Positions 5,439 to 5,564 of a stretch of 5,564 nucleotides of DNA are shown piece by piece; the stretch's first letter is position 1, and every line of letters starts with the position of its first letter. Source of the DNA: Methyloceanibacter sp. (lineage in GTDB: Bacteria > Pseudomonadota > Alphaproteobacteria > Rhizobiales > Methyloligellaceae); the NCBI GenBank assembly GCA_016649675.1, contig JAENXG010000169.1, positions 1 through 5,564 on the forward strand. The letters run 5' to 3'. Position numbers and translations under genes: made by a program. Under the pieces are notes generated by a model, which was not told the origin of the DNA, ran no database searches, and saw only the letters and a list, made by a program, of their open reading frames with translations.

Positions 5439-5564
5439 TTAAAAGAACCCGAGCGCCTTGGGGCTATAGCTCACCAGCACGTTCTTGGTCTGCTGGTAAT
5501 GGTCGAGCATCATCTTGTGGTTCTCCCGCCCGATGCCCGATTTCTTGTAGCCGCCGAAGGCCGC
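5439..5564 (-). CDS. NAD-dependent aldehyde dehydrogenase (AdhB/ExaC-like), C-terminal 41 residues, 5' partial
   Basis: The minus strand from 5564 to the TAA at 5441-5439 encodes AAFGGYKKSGIGRENHKMML, then DHYQQTKNVLVSYSPKALGFF. FGGYKKSGIGRE is the conserved FGG-x-K-x-S-G-x-G-R-E block near the end of the aldehyde dehydrogenase superfamily, where the C-terminal arm takes part in oligomer contacts. The ending HYQQTKN-x-L-V-S-Y-x-P-x-x-x-G-F-F is what I recall for the acetaldehyde dehydrogenase II / ExaC type that oxidises aldehydes from ethanol or related alcohols. The nearby DUF779 gene, a frequent partner of this enzyme type, supports that. Catalytic Cys and Glu lie outside the window. It is the most upstream visible gene of the minus-strand cluster, so the operon promoter should lie beyond the right edge. 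Confidence 0.92.
   Translation of the reverse strand, partial: AAFGGYKKSGIGRENHKMMLDHYQQTKNVLVSYSPKALGFF

Noticed and set aside
1..5564. CRISPR array, tRNA/rRNA, insertion sequence or phage gene
   Set aside because: There are no regularly spaced repeats with unique spacers, no cloverleaf or rRNA-like segment, and no transposase or phage protein motif in any frame I examined.

Overview
The window looks like ordinary chromosomal DNA of a GC-rich alphaproteobacterium, most likely a Hyphomicrobiales (Rhizobiales) member. The reasons are the strongly GC-biased third codon positions, the protein families present, and an intergenic REP-type palindrome of a kind I remember as abundant in Bradyrhizobium and relatives. 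Genus cannot be fixed from the sequence alone. I see no phage, plasmid, insertion sequence, CRISPR, tRNA or rRNA feature, and no clear new multi-gene system.

Left part, plus strand (1-1883). The window opens inside the 3' end of a KefB/YbaL-type cation:proton antiporter gene and shows only its NAD-binding RCK domain. A 374-base gap follows. It holds a two-hairpin REPIN-like element, a roughly 20-codon relict on the minus strand that resembles the C-terminus of a pyridine-nucleotide-disulphide oxidoreductase, and a 12-base perfect direct repeat bordering that relict. Next come two plus-strand genes, probably co-transcribed: a DUF4112 protein and a small Sec-exported protein with two cysteines. 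The second ends in a strong hairpin that overlaps its stop codon, in the space between convergent genes.

Right part, minus strand (5564 down to 1968). Four genes lie head to tail with very short gaps: the 3' end of an NAD-dependent aldehyde dehydrogenase (AdhB/ExaC-like C-terminus), a six-helix PAP2 lipid phosphatase, a DUF779 protein, and a large CocE/NonD-family serine hydrolase. DUF779 genes are commonly found next to this type of aldehyde dehydrogenase, so the PAP2 gene appears to have been placed inside a conserved pair. The last gene is the oddest. Its reading frame encodes a convincing twin-arginine signal peptide, but upstream of the middle of that peptide there is no ATG, GTG or TTG. 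The only well-placed start is an ACG codon six bases after a good Shine-Dalgarno sequence, which is itself partly inside a hairpin.

The window therefore holds a plausible aldehyde-oxidation operon with passengers facing a small envelope-related gene pair. The most distinctive signals are RNA/DNA hairpins at gene borders and the unusual hydrolase start.
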